A stretch of 64,000 nt of DNA from Mesorhizobium sp. M4B.F.Ca.ET.203.01.1.1 (GCF_004791025.1 NZ_SRUO01000013.1:1-64000); one strand, 5' to 3'; counted from the stretch's first letter, positions 26,012 through 35,160 are shown. The notes: generated by a model from the letters alone, not told the origin. Numbers and translations are program-made.

Positions 26012-27286
26012 ATGAAGTTCGTCTCCTACTGGCACGACACCGCCCCCGACTTTTCCGGCGCGGCGCAAGGCCCGGTCGAGGGTCACTACGATGCCGCCAT
26101 CATCGGCGGCGGCTTCACCGGTCTCGCCGCCGCGCGCCAGCTGGCGAAGGCCGGCGCGAAGGTGGCGGTGCTGGAGGCGGAGCGGGTGGGCTGGGGCGCA
26201 TCCGGGCGCAATGGCGGGCACCTGAACAATGGCCTCGCCCATAGCTTCCTCTCGGCCAAGGCGGAACTCGGCAAGGAACGCGCAATCGCGCTGTACCGAG
26301 CGCTCGACGACTCCGTCGATACCATCGAGGCGCTGGTCGCCGAGGAAAGCATCGACTGCAACTTCCGCCGCGCGGGCAAGCTGAAGCTCGCCTCCAAGCC
26401 GCAGCATTTCGAAGCGATCGCCCGCAACTTCGAGGCCGTCCATGCCGAGGTGGATCCGGACACGGCGCTGCTGTCGGCGGCGGAGCTCAAGTCCGAGATC
26501 GGTTCGCCCTTCCATGGCGCGATGCTGTCGAAGAAGAGCGCCATGATGCATATGGGCCGCTATGTGGCAGGCCTGGCCACGGCCGCCGCCCGCCACGGCG
26601 CCGTGATCCACGAGAACACCAGGGTGACGGACCGCAAGCAGACCGGCAGCAGGCATGAGCTGACCACTTCGCGCGGCCGGATCAGCGCCGACAATGTGCT
26701 GGTGGCGACCGGTGCCTACACCACGCCGAATTTCGGTTATTTCCGTCGCAGGATTATCTCCGTCGGCAGCTTCATCATCGCCACGCGGCCGTTAAGCGAT
26801 GCCGAGATCGCCACGACCATGCCGGGCAACCGGACATGCGTGACCTCCATGAACATCGGCAACTACTTCCGGCTTTCGCCGGACAAGCGCCTGATCTTCG
26901 GCGGCCGCGCGCGCTTCTCTGCAACGTCGGATCAGCACTCCGACGCCAAAAGCGGAGAGATATTGCGAGCCGGCCTCGCGGCGATCTTCCCGCAACTTGC
27001 CAAGGTCGAGATCGACTATTGCTGGGGCGGGCTGGTCGACATGACCAAGGACCGTTTTCCGCGCGCCGGATACAATGGCGGTGTCTGGTACGCGATGGGC
27101 TATTCCGGCCACGGGGCGCAGCTTTCCACTCATCTCGGTATGATCCTGGCCGATGCCATGCTCGGCCGCGAGGATCGCAATCCGCTAAAGGGGCTCGAAT
27201 GGCCTTCCATTCCCGGCTATTCCGGCAAGCCCTGGTTCCTGCCGATGGTCGGCCTCTACTACAAGGCGCTTGACCGGATACAATGA
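26012..27286 (+). CDS. FAD-dependent amine oxidase, PuuB-like, copy 2
   Basis: A 424-residue oxidase with the lead YWHDTAPDFSG, the FAD loop YDAAIIGGGFTGLAAARQLA, the GWGASGRNGGHLNNG segment and a C-terminal AMGYSGHGAQLSTHLG. This is the PuuB/OrdL pattern: oxidation of gamma-glutamylated or free amines to an aldehyde. The likely product could be taken up by the aldehyde dehydrogenases encoded convergently downstream (27352, 29881). It ends at the simple repeat. The start at 26012 is taken from homology to the N-terminus of such enzymes; the ribosome site is weak. Confidence 0.9.
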   Translation: MKFVSYWHDTAPDFSGAAQGPVEGHYDAAIIGGGFTGLAAARQLAKAGAKVAVLEAERVGWGASGRNGGHLNNGLAHSFLSAKAELGKERAIALYRALDDSVDTIEALVAEESIDCNFRRAGKLKLASKPQHFEAIARNFEAVHAEVDPDTALLSAAELKSEIGSPFHGAMLSKKSAMMHMGRYVAGLATAAARHGAVIHENTRVTDRKQTGSRHELTTSRGRISADNVLVATGAYTTPNFGYFRRRIISVGSFIIATRPLSDAEIATTMPGNRTCVTSMNIGNYFRLSPDKRLIFGGRARFSATSDQHSDAKSGEILRAGLAAIFPQLAKVEIDYCWGGLVDMTKDRFPRAGYNGGVWYAMGYSGHGAQLSTHLGMILADAMLGREDRNPLKGLEWPSIPGYSGKPWFLPMVGLYYKALDRIQ

Positions 27287-27366
27287 GGCAGTAGGGGAGT
27301 AGGGAGTAGGGTACAGGCGCTCATTCCCTACTGCCTTACTCCCCTACTCCCCTACTCCCCTATTCC
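27287..27366. repeat. Simple ACTCCCCT-type repeat forming an inverted repeat between convergent genes
   Basis: About 80 bases made of repeats of an eight-base unit, CTACTCCC / GGGAGTAG. The first half reads GTAGGGGAGTAGGGAGTAGG on the plus strand and the second half CTACTCCCCTACTCCCCTA, so the two halves can pair into a long hairpin around GTACAGGCGCTCA. It separates the convergent oxidase and gabD genes and could serve as a two-way terminator. The gabD stop codon and last codons lie inside it. Confidence 0.8.
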
Positions 27367-28809
27367 CATATGAAAACTCTTCATCTCGAGATATTCCTCG
27401 ATGCCGGCCTGGGCACCTTCGCGCCCAAGACCGGACTGCTTGACGCCGCCGAAGGGGGCCACCTCCATCGAGACCGAGCCGGTGTTGAGCCCCACCATGC
27501 CGAACTCCAGCGCCTCGCCGACGCGCCAGGCGCGTTTCAAATTCTCGGTGTAGAAGTAGGAAGCAAGCCCGTAAGGCGTGCCGTTGGCCAGCGAGATCGC
27601 CTCTTCCTCCGTCTCGAAGCGGAAAAGCGGCGCGACCGGGCCGAAGGTTTCCTCGCCGGCAAGCTGCATGTCTTTCGTGGCGCCGGTCAGCACCAGTGGC
27701 GCAACATACTGGTGACCGACCGGTAGCGCCGGCTTTTCGGTGATGATCGCCGCGCCCTTGGCTAGCGCGTCCTCGACGTGACGGTTGATCTTCTCGACAG
27801 CGGCCATGTTGATCATTGGCCCGATGGCGATGCCGGGTTCGGTGCCCGGCCCGACCTTCATGGCGTTGACACGGGCGGAGAGCTTCGCGGCGAAGGTCTC
27901 GTAGACACCGGCCTGGACGATGATGCGGTTGGCGCAAACGCAGGTCTGGCCGCCATTGCGGAATTTTGAAACCAACGCGCCCTCGACGGCGAGATCGAGG
28001 TCGGCGTCGTCGAAGACGATGAAGGGCGCGTTGCCTCCAAGTTCGAGGCTGAGCCGCTTCACGCTGTCGGCCGCGCCGCGCATCAGCAGCGAGCCGACCC
28101 GCGTCGAGCCGGTAAAGGAGATCTTGCGCACGGTCTCGTTCGCCATGATCTCGTTGCCGATATCGGCCGGCACGCCGGTGACGATGTTGATGACGCCGGC
28201 GGGGATGCCCGCACGTTCGGCGAGCACGCCTAGCGCCAGTGCCGAATAGGGCGTGAACTCCGATGGCTTGATGACCACCGTGCAGCCGGCGGCCAGCGCC
28301 GGCGCGACCTTGCGGGTGATCATCGCATTGGGAAAATTCCACGGCGTGATGATGCCGCACACGCCGACCGGCTCCTTCAGCACGATGATGCGCCGGTCTT
28401 GCGTCGGCGAGGGGATGGTGTGGCCGTTGATGCGGCGTGCCTCCTCGGCGAACCATTTGACGAAGGACGCGCCGTAGCGGATCTCGCCTTTGGCCTCGTC
28501 CAGCGGCTTGCCCTGTTCGGTCGTCAGGATCAGCGCAAGATCGTCCAGATTCGCCAGCATCAGCCCATGCCAGGCCTCCAGGAGGGCAGCGCGCTCGGCG
28601 TTGGTTTTCTTCCTCCAATCCCCATAGGCAGCAGCCGCGGCGTCTATGGCCGCGCGGGTCTCCGGAGCGGCCATGTCGGGCACGGTGCCGATCGCGGCCT
28701 GGGTCGCCGGATCGATGACATCGACCGTCTTGCCAGAGTCGGCGATGACCCATTCGCCGCCGATCAAACCGGCTTCGCGGAAGAGGCTTTTGTCTTTCAG
28801 GTTTCTCAT
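27352..28809 (-). CDS. gabD: Succinate-semialdehyde dehydrogenase, NAD(P)+
   Basis: A 485-residue aldehyde dehydrogenase. Catalytic cysteine in FRNGGQTCVCANR, active-site glutamate in LSLELGGNAPF, and the cofactor segment VCGIITPWNFPNAMITRKVA. The TCVCANR sequence is typical of GabD, which turns succinate semialdehyde (from GABA or other gamma-amino compounds) to succinate. It is the last gene of the minus-strand operon. Its C-terminus, HMGIGE, is encoded by the start of the simple repeat, so the reading frame has been extended or trimmed by repeat change. Confidence 0.9.
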   Translation of the reverse strand: MRNLKDKSLFREAGLIGGEWVIADSGKTVDVIDPATQAAIGTVPDMAAPETRAAIDAAAAAYGDWRKKTNAERAALLEAWHGLMLANLDDLALILTTEQGKPLDEAKGEIRYGASFVKWFAEEARRINGHTIPSPTQDRRIIVLKEPVGVCGIITPWNFPNAMITRKVAPALAAGCTVVIKPSEFTPYSALALGVLAERAGIPAGVINIVTGVPADIGNEIMANETVRKISFTGSTRVGSLLMRGAADSVKRLSLELGGNAPFIVFDDADLDLAVEGALVSKFRNGGQTCVCANRIIVQAGVYETFAAKLSARVNAMKVGPGTEPGIAIGPMINMAAVEKINRHVEDALAKGAAIITEKPALPVGHQYVAPLVLTGATKDMQLAGEETFGPVAPLFRFETEEEAISLANGTPYGLASYFYTENLKRAWRVGEALEFGMVGLNTGSVSMEVAPFGGVKQSGLGREGAQAGIEEYLEMKSFHMGIGE

Positions 28810-28826
28810 CGAAAACGACCTTGCAA

Positions 28827-29870
28827 TCAGGTGAGCGCCGCGACGACGGCAGCGGTGATCGCTTGTGTGCGATCCTTGCCGGGGGTTGTTCCAATGCCTC
28901 GCGCGGTTGTCGCCTCGAGCGCCTTCATGACGCGGCCGGCGGCAGCCTTTTCGCCGAGATGATCGAGCATCATGGCGCCGGACCAGATGGTGGCGATCGG
29001 GTTGGCGATGCCGAGATGGGCGATGTCGGGCGCCGAGCCGTGCACCGGCTCGAACATGGACGGCGCCGAACGGTCGGGATTGATGTTGGCGGAGGCGGCA
29101 TAGCCGAGCCCGCCCTGGATCGCCGCGCCGATGTCGGTCAGGATGTCGCCGAACAGGTTGGAAGCGACGAGCACGTCGAGGCTCTCCGGCGCCATGATCA
29201 TGCGCGCCGCGAGCGCATCGACATGATAGCTGGTCACCTCGACGTCCGGATAATCCCCCGCAAGCTTGCGGGTGACCTCGTCCCAGAACACCATCGAGTA
29301 TTTCTGGGCGTTGGACTTGGTGACGGAAGCAAGTTTGCCCCGCCGTGATCGCGCCTGCTCGAAGCCGAAGCGCAGGATGCGCTCGACGCCGGCGCGGGTG
29401 AAGATCGATGTCTCCACCGCGACCTCGTCCAAAGTGCCCTGGTGCACACGCCCGCCGGCGCCGGAATATTCGCCCTCGGTGTTCTCACGGATGCACAGGA
29501 TGTCGAAGCTCTCCGCTCGCAGCGGTCCCGTGACCCCAGGCAGCAGGCGGTGTGGCCGGATGTTGGCATATTGCACGAATGCCTTGCGGATCGGCAGCAG
29601 CAGGCCGTGCAGCGAGACCGAATCCGGCACCTCCGCCGGCCAGCCGACCGCGCCGAGAAGGATGGCGTCGAAGCCGCGCAAGGTCTCGATGCCATCCTCG
29701 GGCATCATGCGGCCGGTCTCGTTGTAGAAGCGGCAGGACCAGGGGAACTCGGTGCCCGTCAGGACAAAGCCGTCCTGTTTGGCCACGGTTTCCAGCACCG
29801 TCCAGGCGGCGGCGGTGACATCGCGGCCGATGCCGTCACCGGGGATCAGGGCGATCGAGTAGGATTTCAT
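28827..29870 (-). CDS. Tartrate / isopropylmalate / isocitrate-type dehydrogenase
   Basis: A 347-residue beta-decarboxylating dehydrogenase: IALIPGDGIGRDVTAAAW at the N-terminus, the RENTEGEYSGAGGR signature, ...LDVLVASNLFGDILTDIGAA, and EPVHGSAPDIAHLGIANPIA for NAD binding. The SVSLHGLLLPIRKAF and WSCRFY segments resemble tartrate dehydrogenase/D-malate dehydrogenase (TtuC/DmlA). It would oxidise a 2-hydroxy acid made in this pathway, with a GhrA-type enzyme nearby. Start at 29870 is set by GAAGGG six bases upstream; ATG 29876 overlaps this site. Confidence 0.88.
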   Translation of the reverse strand: MKSYSIALIPGDGIGRDVTAAAWTVLETVAKQDGFVLTGTEFPWSCRFYNETGRMMPEDGIETLRGFDAILLGAVGWPAEVPDSVSLHGLLLPIRKAFVQYANIRPHRLLPGVTGPLRAESFDILCIRENTEGEYSGAGGRVHQGTLDEVAVETSIFTRAGVERILRFGFEQARSRRGKLASVTKSNAQKYSMVFWDEVTRKLAGDYPDVEVTSYHVDALAARMIMAPESLDVLVASNLFGDILTDIGAAIQGGLGYAASANINPDRSAPSMFEPVHGSAPDIAHLGIANPIATIWSGAMMLDHLGEKAAAGRVMKALEATTARGIGTTPGKDRTQAITAAVVAALT

Positions 29871-29880
29871 CGGCATCCCT

Positions 29881-31344
29881 TCATACGCTGACCAGGACGC
29901 TCTTGGTCCTGCGGTTGGCGAGATAGGCGTCGCGGCCAAGGTCCTTGCCGATGCCGGAGCGCTTGTAGCCGCCGGTCGGCAGGATGTGGTCGCGCGAGCG
30001 GCTGTAGCGGTTGACCCAGACCGTGCCCGCTTCGAGCTTGCGCGCCAAACGGATCGTACGCGATAGATCGGAAGTGAACAGGCCGGAAGCCAGCCCGTAG
30101 GTAGGATGGCTGGACAGCGCCAGCGCCTCGTCCTCGGTCTCGAAGGTCTGGACGGTGAGCACCGGGCCGAAGATCTCCTCGACGATCGCGGGATTGGACT
30201 GATCTACATTGGCGATCAGTGTCGGCGCGTAGAAATAGCCGCGGCTATCCATGGCGGCGCCGCCGGTCAGGCATTCGCCGCCTGCCGCCACCGCAGCCCG
30301 CACAATGCTGTCGACACGCGCCCGCTGCCGTTCCGAGATGATCGGCGAATAATGCGTCGCCTCGTCCCAGGTCGGGCCAGGCCGCACGGCCTTCATCTTC
30401 TCCAGGATCGCGGTCGTCAGCCTGTCGGCCACGCTCTTCTCGACGATCAGCCGGGTGCCGGCGACGCAGGCCTGGCCGGCGTTGAAGGTGACGCTGCCGG
30501 CGATCGCCGTCGCCGCCTTGTCCAGATCGGCATCGGCAAAGACGAGCTGCGGGCTCTTGCCGCCAAGCTCCAGCGTCATCGGCTTGACGCCGGTGCGAGC
30601 GACGTTCTCCATGATCGCCGAGCCGGCGCGAGTCGAGCCGGTGAAGCTGACCTTGGCGATCTCGGGATGGCCGGTCAGCGCCGTTCCGGTCGTCGGACCG
30701 TCTCCTAGCACCACGTTTATGAGCCCTGCCGGCAGACCCGCCCTGACGGCGAGTTGCGCCATGTAGACAGCCGAAAAGGGTGTCATTTCCGATGGCTTCA
30801 GCACCACCGCATTGCCCGCGGCCAGCGCCGGGCCAAGCTTCCATCCGGCCATCGAGATGGGAAAATTCCAGGGCGTGATCGCGCCGACCACGCCATAGGG
30901 CTCGCTCATGATCATGCCGAGACTGGCGTCGTCGGTTGGCACGAGCTCGCTGCCTTCCTTGTCGGCGAATTCCGCAAAGAAGCGGATCTGCTCGGCGGTC
31001 ACCGCGATGTCGCCGGCAATGAGCTGGCCGACCGGGCGGGTGGAGCACAGCGCCTCGATCCTGGCCAGCGTTGCGGCTTCGGCCTCGATCAGGTCGGCCC
31101 AGGCCAGCAGCGCCCTGGTGCGCTCGCGCGGCCGGACGCCGCCCCAGTTGCTGGCCTTCAGCGCCGCCCTGGCGCTGTCCACCGCACGGTCGATCATGTC
31201 GGCGCCGGCCACCGGGCAGGCGGCATATTCCTTGCCGTCGGACGGGCGGCGCATCTCGATCGCGCCCTCGGCCGCGATCATTTTCCCGCCGACAAAATGG
31301 CCGACGGGAAGGGGAATTGTGTTTGGATCGAAGCTCAGGCTCAT
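29881..31344 (-). CDS. Aldehyde dehydrogenase family protein
   Basis: A 487-residue NAD(P)-dependent aldehyde dehydrogenase with ITPWNFPISMAGWKLGPALA, the glutamate motif LELGGKSPQLVF and the catalytic cysteine in FNAGQACVAGTR. It resembles PuuC/betaine-aldehyde-type dehydrogenases that oxidise aminoaldehydes from amine oxidases. Ten bases separate it from the dehydrogenase at 28827. A 147-base gap separates it from the cupin gene, so an internal promoter is possible. Confidence 0.92.
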   Translation of the reverse strand: MSLSFDPNTIPLPVGHFVGGKMIAAEGAIEMRRPSDGKEYAACPVAGADMIDRAVDSARAALKASNWGGVRPRERTRALLAWADLIEAEAATLARIEALCSTRPVGQLIAGDIAVTAEQIRFFAEFADKEGSELVPTDDASLGMIMSEPYGVVGAITPWNFPISMAGWKLGPALAAGNAVVLKPSEMTPFSAVYMAQLAVRAGLPAGLINVVLGDGPTTGTALTGHPEIAKVSFTGSTRAGSAIMENVARTGVKPMTLELGGKSPQLVFADADLDKAATAIAGSVTFNAGQACVAGTRLIVEKSVADRLTTAILEKMKAVRPGPTWDEATHYSPIISERQRARVDSIVRAAVAAGGECLTGGAAMDSRGYFYAPTLIANVDQSNPAIVEEIFGPVLTVQTFETEDEALALSSHPTYGLASGLFTSDLSRTIRLARKLEAGTVWVNRYSRSRDHILPTGGYKRSGIGKDLGRDAYLANRRTKSVLVSV

Positions 31345-31491
31345 GGGCAACCACTTAGCAGCGTTGGCAGCAGCCTAGCGCGCGCGGGCAAGCAGCTTGC
31401 ATCGTTCGTCGAACCGTCGCGGATGATTGTTGCGTGCGTGTCGCGCGGGACGGCAAAATCTGTCGCTGCCGCTTGAAACCGCGCCGACCGT

Positions 31492-31845
31492 TCACCCGAC
31501 CGTCACGTAGATCTTGCGCACCGTTTCGATCGTCTTCCAGACCCCGGTGAAGCCCGGCTTCATGACGAAGCTGTCGCCGGCGCCGTAGGTCACCGGCTCG
31601 CCGCCGTCTGGCGTGATCTCGATCACGCCAGACAGGATGTGGCAGAACTCGAAAGTCTTTCCCTTGATCGAGCGCGTCTCCCCCGGCGTCGCCTCCCAGA
31701 CGCCGGTATGGACGAGGTCGTCCTTGGCTGCGTCCTGCGCCCAGGTCTTGAAGGCCGGGTCGCCGGCAATCAGCCGCTCGGGCAACGCCTTGGACTGGCG
31801 TGGCGGGAAGGACGGGTCGGTATCGAGGGTCTTCAGCAGGGACAA
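31492..31845 (-). CDS. Small cupin protein (DUF861-like), copy 2
   Basis: A 117-residue cupin with TGVWEATPGETRSIKGKTFE, HILSGVIEI, GDSFVMKPGFTGVWKTIE. It matches the cupin at 12115 in length and in most core positions. The start appears to be TTG at 31845 (GAAAGGT lies 7 bases upstream); no ATG is available near the N-terminus. It sits between the GhrA-type gene and the aldehyde dehydrogenase in the same direction. Function unknown; recurrence beside PuuB/aldehyde genes suggests a shared intermediate. Confidence 0.8.
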   Translation of the reverse strand: MSLLKTLDTDPSFPPRQSKALPERLIAGDPAFKTWAQDAAKDDLVHTGVWEATPGETRSIKGKTFEFCHILSGVIEITPDGGEPVTYGAGDSFVMKPGFTGVWKTIETVRKIYVTVG

Positions 31846-31869
31846 GGAATGACCTTTCAGGTTGGAGCT

Positions 31870-32793
31870 TCAATAGCCGCGCGACCGGTCGACGAGCCCG
31901 ATCGGATCGAGCCCGGCGCGGTGGCGCTTGATGTTGTCGATGACGGCCCGCGCAGCGGTCGCCGGCTGGGTGACGCTGGCGACATGCGGTGTCAGGATGA
32001 TCTTCGGGTGCGACCAGAATGGATGGCCCGAGGGCAGAGGCTCGGGATCGGTGACATCGATCATCGCTGCCGAGAGGCGGCCGCTATCGAGCGCGGCGAC
32101 AAGCGCTTCCTGGTCGAGTTGCGGCCCCCGACCGGCGTGGACGAGCGCCGCGCCCTTGGGCAGCTTCGCGAACAGCTCGGCATCGAGGAAACCGCGCGTC
32201 TCCTCGGTCAGCGGCAGCAGGCAGACCAGAATGTCGCTGGCCGCAAGCATCTCCTGCAGCCCGTGCCGGCCATCGTGACAGGTCACGCCCTCGATCCGCC
32301 GTGGCGAGCGGCTCCAACCGGCAAGCGGAAAGCCGAACGGCTTCAACCGGTCGAGGACGGCCTGGCCGAGCTGCCCCAGGCCGAGCACGCCGATCCGGCG
32401 CGAGGCGGCCTGAAGCTGCGATATGTCGCGCCATTCGCCGGCGCGTTGCTGTGCCAGATATCCAGGGAGGTTGCGGTGGAGCGCAAGCACGGCAAGCGTC
32501 GCATATTCCTGCATCATGCGCACGATGCCTTCCTCGATCGTACGCACGATCTTCACCTGTTCCGGCACCCTATCGAGGCGGAACTGGTCTACGCCGGCGC
32601 CGATGGAAAACAGGATCTCCAGGTTCCTATAGCGCGCGAGGTCTTCCGGCGCAGTCCAGGTGATGAGATAGCGTACCGCGTCGGGATCGACTGTTGCTGC
32701 ATTCGTCGTGAAGGGGATGTCCGGCAGTTCCTCGGCGAAGGCCTCTGCGAAGACCGCGCCGCGGCGCGCATCGGAATTGAACAGGAAGGTCAT
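31870..32793 (-). CDS. D-isomer-specific 2-hydroxyacid dehydrogenase (GhrA type)
   Basis: A 307-residue protein with Rossmann motif IGVLGLGQLGQAVLDRLKPF (near residue 137) and the family triad: arginine in VHAGRGPQLD, glutamate in DVTDPEPLP and histidine in LTPHVAS. The GhrA branch reduces glyoxylate, hydroxypyruvate or other 2-oxo acids. It may interconvert a 2-oxo acid made from the deaminated substrate. It lies 12 bases after the ArgE-like gene, in one operon. Confidence 0.9.
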   Translation of the reverse strand: MTFLFNSDARRGAVFAEAFAEELPDIPFTTNAATVDPDAVRYLITWTAPEDLARYRNLEILFSIGAGVDQFRLDRVPEQVKIVRTIEEGIVRMMQEYATLAVLALHRNLPGYLAQQRAGEWRDISQLQAASRRIGVLGLGQLGQAVLDRLKPFGFPLAGWSRSPRRIEGVTCHDGRHGLQEMLAASDILVCLLPLTEETRGFLDAELFAKLPKGAALVHAGRGPQLDQEALVAALDSGRLSAAMIDVTDPEPLPSGHPFWSHPKIILTPHVASVTQPATAARAVIDNIKRHRAGLDPIGLVDRSRGY

Positions 32794-32805
32794 CCCGGTT
32801 CCCCT

Positions 32806-33930
32806 TCAAGCCGCGCAGCGGGCGCCCAGCGCCTCGATCAATCGCTGGCAGGCGGCGAGCTCGCTGGCGAGGATGTATTCGTCGGGCTTGTGGGCGCGAC
32901 CTATGTCGCCCGGGCCGCAGATGATCGCATCGAAGCCGGCGGCCTGGTAGAGTCCGGCCTCCGTGCCGTAGCTGACGGCGGCGAGCGGCGCTTCGCCGGT
33001 CAACTCGGCCAACAGTGCCGCCAGTGCAGCGTCCTGCGGCAGCGACAGCGCCGGATAGGCGCTCATCGGCGTCCACTCGATCCGAAAGCCGTCGACCGCA
33101 AGGGCTTCGGCTCGCGCCCTGACCGGCGCGAGCAGGCTGGCCGGGTCGACGCCGGGTATGGCGCGGGCCTCCAGGTCCAGCGTGCAGGTGTCTGGAATGA
33201 TGTTGACCGACTGCCCACCCGTCACCACGCCCGCCTGCAGCGAGGAATAGGGCGGCTCGAAGGCGGGGTCGAACGGACCGCACGTCAGCCGCTCGGCTTC
33301 GCTGACGGCCGCGCCCAGCGCAGCGGCCATGGCATGGATGGCGTTGAGCCCGAGATCGGGTCGCGACGAATGGCCGGACCGCCCGTTGACCGTCACCCGA
33401 GCCGCCGCCTTGCCCTTGTGGCCGCGCACGGCGCGCATGCCGCTCGGCTCGCCGACGATGACGCCGAGCGGTTTCGCGCAAAGTTCGGGAAGGCGGGCGA
33501 TCAGATGCGGCACGCCGCGGCATCCGACCTCCTCGTCGTAGGAGAAGGCGAGGTGGATCGGTCTGGCCAGACGCAGTTCTGTCAGGTGAGGCACAGCCGC
33601 CAGCGCGGCGGCAAGGAACCCCTTCATGTCCGTGGTGCCACGCCCGTAGAGATGTTCGCCCTCCCGGCGCAGCGCGAAAGGGGCCGAGCTCCATTGCGGC
33701 TCGCCGGCCGGGACGACGTCCATGTGGCCGGACAGCATGTAGCCCGGGACATCGGCGGGGCCGATCGTCGCGAACAGGTTGGAACGGTCGCCTTCCGGCC
33801 CCGGAAGCAGGGTGACCTGCGCCCCGTGTTGCGCAAGATGGGCCGCGATCCAGCCGGCGATGTCGCCGTTCGGTTTGCCGGCGACCGATGGAAAGGCGAC
33901 GAGACGGTCGAGGATGTCGGAGACGTCCAT
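32806..33930 (-). CDS. ArgE/DapE-family N-acyl deacylase (acetylornithine deacetylase-like)
   Basis: A 374-residue M20 metallopeptidase-family deacylase. Metal-binding segments are visible: LSGHMDVVP (His about 69), GRGTTDMKG (Asp), YDEEVGCRG (Glu-Glu) and VGEPSG. The dimerisation domain is in the middle. Members remove acetyl or succinyl groups from amino acids. First gene of the operon leading to gabD, and divergent from a GNAT acetyltransferase (34158), suggesting an acetylate-then-deacylate step on one compound, or a general N-acyl amino acid route. Confidence 0.9.
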   Translation of the reverse strand: MDVSDILDRLVAFPSVAGKPNGDIAGWIAAHLAQHGAQVTLLPGPEGDRSNLFATIGPADVPGYMLSGHMDVVPAGEPQWSSAPFALRREGEHLYGRGTTDMKGFLAAALAAVPHLTELRLARPIHLAFSYDEEVGCRGVPHLIARLPELCAKPLGVIVGEPSGMRAVRGHKGKAAARVTVNGRSGHSSRPDLGLNAIHAMAAALGAAVSEAERLTCGPFDPAFEPPYSSLQAGVVTGGQSVNIIPDTCTLDLEARAIPGVDPASLLAPVRARAEALAVDGFRIEWTPMSAYPALSLPQDAALAALLAELTGEAPLAAVSYGTEAGLYQAAGFDAIICGPGDIGRAHKPDEYILASELAACQRLIEALGARCAA

Positions 33931-34157
33931 TCCAACCCTTGAAAGATTTCGGGTCGCCGGGATCGGTGCCGACGACCATATGGTGCTAGATTTCCGGAGA
34001 GGATGTGGGCGTTCTTTCGCGATTGCGTGCCGAAAGCGGAAGTGTTTCAGTTGAATCTAGCGTTGGCGCGCGGCTTTCGAGCAAATCCTACCGGTCTGCT
34101 TGTTTAGCGTGGGCGGGGCGAGGGCGTCACCCTCTAGTGCGGCAATCTTTCAGGGGC

Positions 34158-35060
34158 ATGGACTTGAAGCCGTCCGGAAGCTTGAAAATCGATACCTTCT
34201 CGATGCGCATCGGCGACATCGAGGGCATCGAACTCGACCGGTTGCACGCGCACTCCCTGTCCGTGGGATGGCCGCACCGGGCCGAAGACTGGCAGTTCCT
34301 GCGCGAATCGGGACGCGGCTTCGTGGCGCTCGATGAAATTGGCCGCGTTCTCGGTTCGGCCATGTGGTTCGAGCATGGCGCCGACTTCGCGACCGTGGGA
34401 ATGGTCATCACCTCGCCGCGACTGCAGACGCTCGGAGCCGGGCAATGGCTGATGAAGCGGGTCTTCGAGAAGGTCGCCGGGCGCGACCTGCGCCTCAATG
34501 CAACCCGAGCGGCAAGACGGCTCTATCTTTCGCTCGACTTCCAGCCGGAGAAGACCGTCTACCAATGCCAGGGTATCGTTCGTGCGGAGGGGACGGGTAG
34601 GCTGGCAGAGACCAGGGGCGATGTCCGGACTTTGGGTGAAGGCGACATTCCCGCGGCGATCACGCTCGATGGGGCGGGATTTGGCGTCAGGCGGGCGGCG
34701 CTCATCGAAAAGCTCTTCGCGCACTCAGCCGGCTATGGCCTTTTCAAGGGCGACAGGCTGAAAGCCTTCGCGCTCTGCCGCCCGTTCGGGCGGGGCCATG
34801 TCGTTGGGCCGGTCGTGGCGGAAAGCGACGCCGACGCCGTGGCGGTCGTCCGGCCGCACGTGGCCGACCACTCGGGGTCCTTCCTCAGGATCGACACGCA
34901 TGTGGACAATGGCGACTTCGCCGCCCTCCTGTCGCACAGCGGAATGCCGGTCTTCGACACGGTGCTGACCATGTCGCTGGGCAAGCGCCTCGCCGATTAT
35001 GCTGCCGGCGGCCCGGCTATGCCGAAGACCTATGCTCTGGCGAGCCAAACTCTCGGGTAG
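34158..35060 (+). CDS. GNAT-family N-acetyltransferase, copy 2
   Basis: A 300-residue protein with the same design as the one at 24166: VGWPHRAEDWQFL, acetyl-CoA loop LQTLGAGQWLMKRVF, then a second domain with ALCRPFGRGHVVGPVVA and the ending TYALASQTLG. The ATG at 34158 is set by AGGGG upstream and by the alignment to the paralogue; the open frame upstream to 34005 shows no homology. It diverges from the ArgE-like gene. Substrate unknown. Confidence 0.85.
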   Translation: MDLKPSGSLKIDTFSMRIGDIEGIELDRLHAHSLSVGWPHRAEDWQFLRESGRGFVALDEIGRVLGSAMWFEHGADFATVGMVITSPRLQTLGAGQWLMKRVFEKVAGRDLRLNATRAARRLYLSLDFQPEKTVYQCQGIVRAEGTGRLAETRGDVRTLGEGDIPAAITLDGAGFGVRRAALIEKLFAHSAGYGLFKGDRLKAFALCRPFGRGHVVGPVVAESDADAVAVVRPHVADHSGSFLRIDTHVDNGDFAALLSHSGMPVFDTVLTMSLGKRLADYAAGGPAMPKTYALASQTLG

Positions 35061-35160
35061 TTCGTTGTTTTCGTCGACAAAAAGAGCCGGCCAACAGCTG
35101 CTTGGTCGAGGCCTCGGCCGCCGCCAGAAAAACACCGAGCGACTTCCTTCAGCCTAGGCT

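Noticed and set aside
27287..27366. CRISPR array
   Set aside because: The repeated unit is only 8 bases, tandem and without spacers, and no cas genes are nearby; it is a simple-sequence hairpin.
31639..33942. 767-residue plus-strand open frame
   Set aside because: Antisense shadow of the cupin, GhrA-type and ArgE-like genes, all of which have clear motifs and ribosome sites on the minus strand.
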